From positions 654,652 to 718,651 of the forward strand of contig NZ_JAAOXD010000001.1 of NCBI RefSeq assembly GCF_014694315.1: a DNA stretch of 64,000 nucleotides. The letters are read 5' to 3'. The position numbers and the translations under genes are program-made. Positions 60,408 to 64,000 of this stretch are shown one piece after another (position 1 is the first letter of the stretch; every line of letters begins with the position of its first letter). This stretch comes from Arthrobacter ipis. GTDB lineage: Bacteria; Actinomycetota; Actinomycetes; Actinomycetales; Micrococcaceae. The notes under the pieces were generated by a model, which was not told where the DNA came from, did not search any database, and saw only the letters and a list, made by a program, of their open reading frames with translations.

Positions 60408-61475
60408 ATGCAGCTGCCGGTCATGCCCCCCGTCGCCCCCATGCTGGCCAAATCGGTCGGCGCCATCCCCGAAGGCCGCCTGAGCTACGAGCCGAAGTGG
60501 GACGGATTCCGCTCCATCATCTTCCGCGACGGCGATGACGTGGAGATCGGTAGCCGCAACGAGAAGCCGATGACGCGCTACTTCCCCGAACTCGTGGAGG
60601 CGCTGAAGGCCAACCTGCCGCCCAAATGCGTGCTCGACGGCGAGATTGTCCTGGTGGGCTCCTCCGGTGACCGGCTGGACTTCGACGCCCTGCAGCAGCG
60701 GATCCATCCCGCCGCCAGCAGGGTCAAGATGCTCTCCGAGCAGACGCCGGCGAAGTTCGTGGCCTTCGATTTGCTGGCCCTCGGCGATGAGGACTTCAGC
60801 GGCCGTCCCTTCGCCGAGCGGCGCGCCGCCCTGGAACAGGCCTTCGCCTCCGCCAGCGCCCCAGTCCACCTGACCGCCGCCACGCAGGACCCGGAGCTGG
60901 CCGGAAAGTGGTTCCACCAGTTCGAGGGCGCCGGCCTGGACGGGATCATTGCCAAGCCGCTGGACGGGCCGTACCAGCCGGACAAGCGCGTGATGTTTAA
61001 GATCAAGCACGAACGGACCGCCGACTGCGTCCTGGCCGGCTACCGCGTGCACAAGAGCGGTCCGGACGCGATCGGCTCGCTGCTGCTGGGCCTGTACAGG
61101 CCCGACGGCGAACTCGCCAGCGTTGGGGTCGTGGGGGCATTTCCGATGAAGCGGCGCAAGGAGCTTTTCGAGGAACTGCAGCCCCTGGTCACCAGCTTCG
61201 ACGAGCACCCGTGGGCCTGGGCCAAGCAGGAGGACGGCACCCGGACACCCCGCAACGCGGAGGGCAGCCGCTGGAGCGCGGGCAAGGACCTGTCCTTCAC
61301 GCCGCTGCGGCCGGAACGGGTGCTGGAAGTGAAGTACGACCACATGGAAGGCGAGCGGTTCCGCCACACCGCCCAGTTCGTGCGCTGGCGGCCGGACCGG
61401 AATCCGGAATCCTGCACCTATGAACAGCTCGAGGAACCAGTGAAGTTCGACCTCGCCGAAGTGCTTGCCACCTAA
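60408..61475 (+). CDS. ATP-dependent DNA ligase, LigC type
   Basis: A 355-residue ligase with the adenylated Lys30 in the motif EPKWDGFR. The other nucleotidyltransferase motifs are SRNEKPMTRYFPELVEAL, DGEIVL (III), EGAGLDGIIAKPL (IV) and MFKIKHERTADCVL (V). The OB-fold domain occupies about 225-350. The length matches mycobacterial LigC, which seals nicks in a backup repair path. I start at ATG 60408; an ATG three codons earlier is possible, and the open frame upstream to 60294 is not supported. No Ku or LigD gene is in the window. Confidence 0.92.
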   Translation: MQLPVMPPVAPMLAKSVGAIPEGRLSYEPKWDGFRSIIFRDGDDVEIGSRNEKPMTRYFPELVEALKANLPPKCVLDGEIVLVGSSGDRLDFDALQQRIHPAASRVKMLSEQTPAKFVAFDLLALGDEDFSGRPFAERRAALEQAFASASAPVHLTAATQDPELAGKWFHQFEGAGLDGIIAKPLDGPYQPDKRVMFKIKHERTADCVLAGYRVHKSGPDAIGSLLLGLYRPDGELASVGVVGAFPMKRRKELFEELQPLVTSFDEHPWAWAKQEDGTRTPRNAEGSRWSAGKDLSFTPLRPERVLEVKYDHMEGERFRHTAQFVRWRPDRNPESCTYEQLEEPVKFDLAEVLAT

Positions 61476-61490
61476 AACGGCTTAAAGCCC

Positions 61491-61531
61491 GACGGCGGTC
61501 CGCCCGTTCAGAAAAGGGGTGGACCGCCGTC
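61491..61531. terminator. Bidirectional terminator between ligase and MFS genes
   Basis: An 11-bp stem GACGGCGGTCC (61491-61501) and GGACCGCCGTC (61521-61531) lies between the ends of two convergent genes. Short of a T run on either side, but positioned for both. Confidence 0.7.
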
Positions 61532-61544
61532 GTAATTCTGGTTG

Positions 61545-62864
61545 TTACTTGAGCCCGAGCTCCTTGGTGGGAACCTTGAAGGTTTCCTTGGCCGTCAGGG
61601 CCGAGATGGCGGCGACGCCGCAGATGACCGCGGTGAAGATGCTGATCTGCACCCAGCCGCCGGGCTTGATGCCGCCCATGGCCGCGACGATGGCCGGAGC
61701 GAAACCGGCCATCAGGAAGCCGAGCTGCGTGCCGATGGCCAGGCCGGAGAAACGCACCTTGGTGCTGAACATCTCGGCGTAGAAGGACGGCCAGACGGCG
61801 TTCGCTGCGGCATAGCCGCAGGAGAAGAAGGCGATGGCGGCCAGGAACATCAGCGGAACGTTGCCCGATTCGAGGCTCAGCAGGAACAGCGGGGCAAGGG
61901 CCGCGCTGGACAGTGCGCCGTAGATGTAGACCGGCTTCCGGCCGATCCGGTCGGCCAGCTTGCCGAAGAGCGGCTGGGTGCCCAGGGCCACGAGGTTGGC
62001 GCCCACCACGAGCCAGAGGGTGGTGGTGCCGTCCACGCCGGCGACGGTCTTGGCGTAGCTGATGGCGAGGGTGCCGAACACCGTGGAGACGGCGGAGATG
62101 AAGGCGCAGCAGATGACGCGGAGGACGTCGCGCCAGTGGGCCTTGAGCAAATCTGCCACGGGCAGCTTGGCGATCTGCGCCGACTTCTGGGCGGCTTCGA
62201 AGGCCGGCGGCTCGTGCAGGGTGCGGCGGATGAAGAACGCGACCATCACAACCACGGCGCTGAGCCAGAAGGGGATGCGCCAGCCGATGCCGTACTTGAT
62301 CTCGTCCGGGAGGGCGAGGACCGGAATGAAGACGAGGGCCGCCAGGATCTGGCCGCCCTGGGTGCCGGTGAGGGTCCACGAGGTGAAGAAGGAGCGCTGG
62401 TTGTCCGGAGCGTGCTCCAGGGTCATGGAGGATGCGCCGGCCTGTTCACCGGCCGCGGAGAGGCCCTGGCAGAGGCGGGCCAGCACCAGCAGCGCCGGAG
62501 CCCACCAGCCCACCGTGTTGAAGTCCGGCAGGCAGCCGATCAGGAAGGTGGAGGCACCCATGAGGACCAGGGTGAACATGAGGACCTTGCGCCGGCCCAC
62601 CCGGTCGCCGAAGTGGCCCAGGATGACGGCGCCGACGGGCCGCGCGACGTAAGCAAAGCCGAAGGTCGCAAAGGACATGATGGCGGCATTGGCGTCTGCG
62701 TTCGGGAAAAACACGTGCGGGAAGATCAGCGCGGCTGCCGAGCCGAAGATAAAGAAGTCGTAATACTCGACGGCGCTGCCGAGGAAACTGGCAAGGGCTG
62801 CCTTCTTCGGTGTCCCGGCCGGGGCAGCAGTGCCCGCCGTAGTGGACTGGGTGGTCTGGCTCAT
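61545..62864 (-). CDS. MFS transporter, metabolite:H+ symporter (MHS) family
   Basis: A 439-residue protein with 12 hydrophobic segments. The start FLGSAVEYYDFFIFGSAAAL and the loop GHFGDRVGRRKVLMFTLVLM are the MHS signatures shared with shikimate, citrate and proline/betaine symporters. The matching second-half loop is GKLADRIGRKPVYIYGAL. It likely imports an organic or aromatic acid. It is divergent from the IclR regulator gene with a 225-base intergenic region containing inverted repeats, so the regulator probably controls it. Confidence 0.9.
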   Translation of the reverse strand: MSQTTQSTTAGTAAPAGTPKKAALASFLGSAVEYYDFFIFGSAAALIFPHVFFPNADANAAIMSFATFGFAYVARPVGAVILGHFGDRVGRRKVLMFTLVLMGASTFLIGCLPDFNTVGWWAPALLVLARLCQGLSAAGEQAGASSMTLEHAPDNQRSFFTSWTLTGTQGGQILAALVFIPVLALPDEIKYGIGWRIPFWLSAVVVMVAFFIRRTLHEPPAFEAAQKSAQIAKLPVADLLKAHWRDVLRVICCAFISAVSTVFGTLAISYAKTVAGVDGTTTLWLVVGANLVALGTQPLFGKLADRIGRKPVYIYGALSSAALAPLFLLSLESGNVPLMFLAAIAFFSCGYAAANAVWPSFYAEMFSTKVRFSGLAIGTQLGFLMAGFAPAIVAAMGGIKPGGWVQISIFTAVICGVAAISALTAKETFKVPTKELGLK

Positions 62865-62982
62865 GGGTGTTCCTTCAGGGGGACGACGTTGTCGCGGGAC
62901 AGATCAGGGTCGCGGCCGCAGTCCTTTTGGGGGAGGGGCGGCTGGAGGTCCTTGGAAAGACCCGGACTCAGTAGCCACATGG

Positions 62983-63069
62983 TGAGAGCTACTTGCGCGA
63001 TACAGCAATGATGGCTGTGAGGGCAGTCACCTGTCAACAAACTTGCTCGCGATCTAGAAATAGCTCTCA
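62983..63069. promoter_or_regulatory. Divergent control region between MFS and IclR genes
   Basis: TGAGAGCTA (62983-62991) and TAGCTCTCA (63061-63069) are perfect inverted copies 69 bases apart. Each is next to a related ACTTGC(T)CGCGAT element (62991-63001 and 63040-63053). On the minus strand TTGACA near 63030-63035 may be the -35 of the MFS gene. Binding sites for the IclR protein are inferred. Confidence 0.55.
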
Positions 63070-63089
63070 CATTATGGCAACATCAGACT

Positions 63090-63941
63090 ATGAGTGTGAA
63101 GGAAGCCACAGGCGAAGACGCCTCCCCGGATACCCCCGCCGCGGCCGCAAATACCCCCGCCGAAGAAGTGAAGCCCGCCAAGGGGGAATCCCGCACCGAC
63201 ATGGTGGGCAAGGCGCTGGGCTTGCTGGTCCTGCTGGGGGATGAGCCCCGCGGCGCCAGCGCGGCCGAGATTTCCCGCCGCGCGGACCTCCCCTTCAGCA
63301 CCACCTACCGGCTCCTCGGCTCGCTTACCCGCGACGGTTTTGTGGACTACGAGCCGGACGGGCGCCGCTACCACCTTGGCCTGCGCATCTTCCAGTTGGG
63401 CCAGCGGGTCTCCAACCACCACGGCTTTGCCGGCACGGCGCTGCCCATCCTGCGCCGCGTCACCGAGGAGACGGGGGAGGCCACCATCCTGTCCGTCCGT
63501 GACGGCATCCACCACCTCACCGTAAACAAGGTGGACGGCCCGCAGACGTTCCGCGTCACCAGCGACCCCGGCTTCCTCGGCGCACTCCACACCACCTCCG
63601 TCGGCAAGGCGCTCGTCGCCTTCGCCGAGGACGAGGACCGGGAAAAGCTGCTTGAGGAGCTTCCGCTGGAGCCGCTGACCGCCCTGTCCATCACCGACCG
63701 GGACGCCTTCCGCGCGGAGATTGAGAAGGTTCGGCGGCAGGGGTACGCGGTCATGGATGAGGAAAACGAGCTGGGCATGCGTGCCGTGGCGGTGCCCGTC
63801 TTCAATTCCCAGGGCGTCGCCTTTGCGTCCCTGGCCACGGCCGTTCCGGTGTTCCGGCTCAGTATGGAGGCGCTGGTGGCGCTGGTTCCCCTGCTGCAGG
63901 CGGCCGCCGTCGAGCTTTCCGCACGGCTGCCCCAGCGCTAA
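63090..63941 (+). CDS. IclR family transcriptional regulator
   Basis: A 283-residue regulator. A 35-residue Ala/Pro-rich tail precedes the winged helix-turn-helix (residues 36-100: MVGKALGLLVLLGDEPRGAS, EISRRADLPFSTTYRLLGSL, DGRRYHLGLRIF). The C-terminal ligand-binding domain has the IclR signature HTTSVGKALVAF near 168 and ending ELGMRAVAVPVFNSQG. Such regulators often sense aromatic acids or glyoxylate. It is divergent from the MHS transporter and points toward the operon just beyond the right edge. ATG 63090 chosen; no strong ribosome binding site. Confidence 0.92.
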   Translation: MSVKEATGEDASPDTPAAAANTPAEEVKPAKGESRTDMVGKALGLLVLLGDEPRGASAAEISRRADLPFSTTYRLLGSLTRDGFVDYEPDGRRYHLGLRIFQLGQRVSNHHGFAGTALPILRRVTEETGEATILSVRDGIHHLTVNKVDGPQTFRVTSDPGFLGALHTTSVGKALVAFAEDEDREKLLEELPLEPLTALSITDRDAFRAEIEKVRRQGYAVMDEENELGMRAVAVPVFNSQGVAFASLATAVPVFRLSMEALVALVPLLQAAAVELSARLPQR

Positions 63942-63972
63942 GACGCACCAGGAACAGGTGCCCCACACACCC

Positions 63973-63993
63973 CTTGTTCGTATGCAGAACAAG
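63973..63993. promoter_or_regulatory. Inverted repeat at the right edge, probable operator of the next gene
   Basis: CTTGTTC (63973-63979) and GAACAAG (63987-63993) with a seven-base spacer lie 31 bases after the IclR stop. The half-site GTTC and the spacing resemble IclR-type operators for aromatic-acid operons. The gene it would control is outside the window. Confidence 0.5.
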
Positions 63994-64000
63994 AGTGCAT

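Noticed and set aside
61542..63011. 489-codon plus-strand frame over the MHS transporter
   Set aside because: Charged, low-complexity shadow; the minus-strand transporter has all family motifs.
1..64000. CRISPR arrays, tRNA/rRNA genes, insertion sequences, prophage or restriction/defence islands
   Set aside because: None seen: no regularly spaced repeats, no transposase or integrase motifs, no cloverleaf sequence recognised by eye, and gene content is housekeeping and metabolic.

Overview
The window is high-GC, gene-dense chromosomal DNA from an actinobacterium, most likely a member of the Micrococcaceae close to Arthrobacter, Pseudarthrobacter or Paenarthrobacter. The inference rests on the rpsF-ssb-rpsR-rplI-dnaB order, a MurJ/pseudokinase block beside the CCA-adding enzyme, frequent GTG and TTG starts, actinobacterial operator types (an SOS box close to TCGAAC-N4-GTTCGA, CsoR and Zur boxes) and a dispersed repeat of the kind seen in this family. 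No rRNA, tRNA, CRISPR array, IS element or prophage was found. I could not run any search, so family names come from motifs and remembered family features.

Layout. 1-5.8 kb: cell-envelope and RNA block (pseudokinase fragment, murJ and a NUDIX hydrolase on the minus strand; CCA nucleotidyltransferase overlapping a histidine phosphatase on the plus strand). 5.8-6.7 kb: unusual AT-richer gap with two short ORFs behind very strong ribosome binding sites and a strong terminator. 6.7-16.4 kb: GT87 membrane glycosyltransferase, FAD oxidoreductase, class B PBP lipoprotein, ABC-F ATPase, MFS transporter and a PAP2/diacylglycerol-kinase fusion. 16.5-20.5 kb: ABC transporter with its two-component system. 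20.6-27.7 kb: a frameshifted intradiol dioxygenase, M18 aminopeptidase, amino-acid permease, YnfA protein and an 838-residue membrane protein. 27.8-34.6 kb: ribosomal and replication core (rpsF, ssb, rpsR, rplI, dnaB), interrupted by a nonsense-mutated DUF1801 gene, a flavin reductase, a zinc-ribbon protein and two membrane-anchored bL12-like proteins; a cluster of DnaA boxes lies just upstream of dnaB.

34.6-46 kb: thioesterase, a frameshifted Zur-controlled aztD, DoxX, MATE and DMT transporters, a CGNR regulator, an orphan WXG100 protein and a copper-homeostasis operon (csoR-copZ-copA) driven by a promoter that carries its operator in the spacer. 46-49 kb: universal stress protein and an SOS-regulated umuDC mutagenic polymerase operon. 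49-53 kb: a tricarboxylate/dicarboxylate module (MatC-like carrier plus PrpF-family isomerase) divergent from a LysR regulator, followed by the relic of an MmyB-like regulator. 53-61.5 kb: BNR-repeat protein with a MoaD/ThiS partner, two GH13 enzymes, an LLM oxidoreductase overlapping the TreS-like gene, and an ATP-dependent DNA ligase of LigC type. 61.5-64 kb: MHS-type MFS transporter divergent from an IclR regulator; the window ends in what looks like the operator of the next operon.

Three genes are clearly broken (dioxygenase at about 21.19 kb, DUF1801 at 29.95 kb, aztD at about 36.52 kb) and one is a relic (52.96 kb). The most interesting unexplained items are the small-ORF/terminator region at 5.8-6.7 kb, the DnaA-box cluster before dnaB, the bL12-like membrane pair and the self-sequestering rpsF leader.
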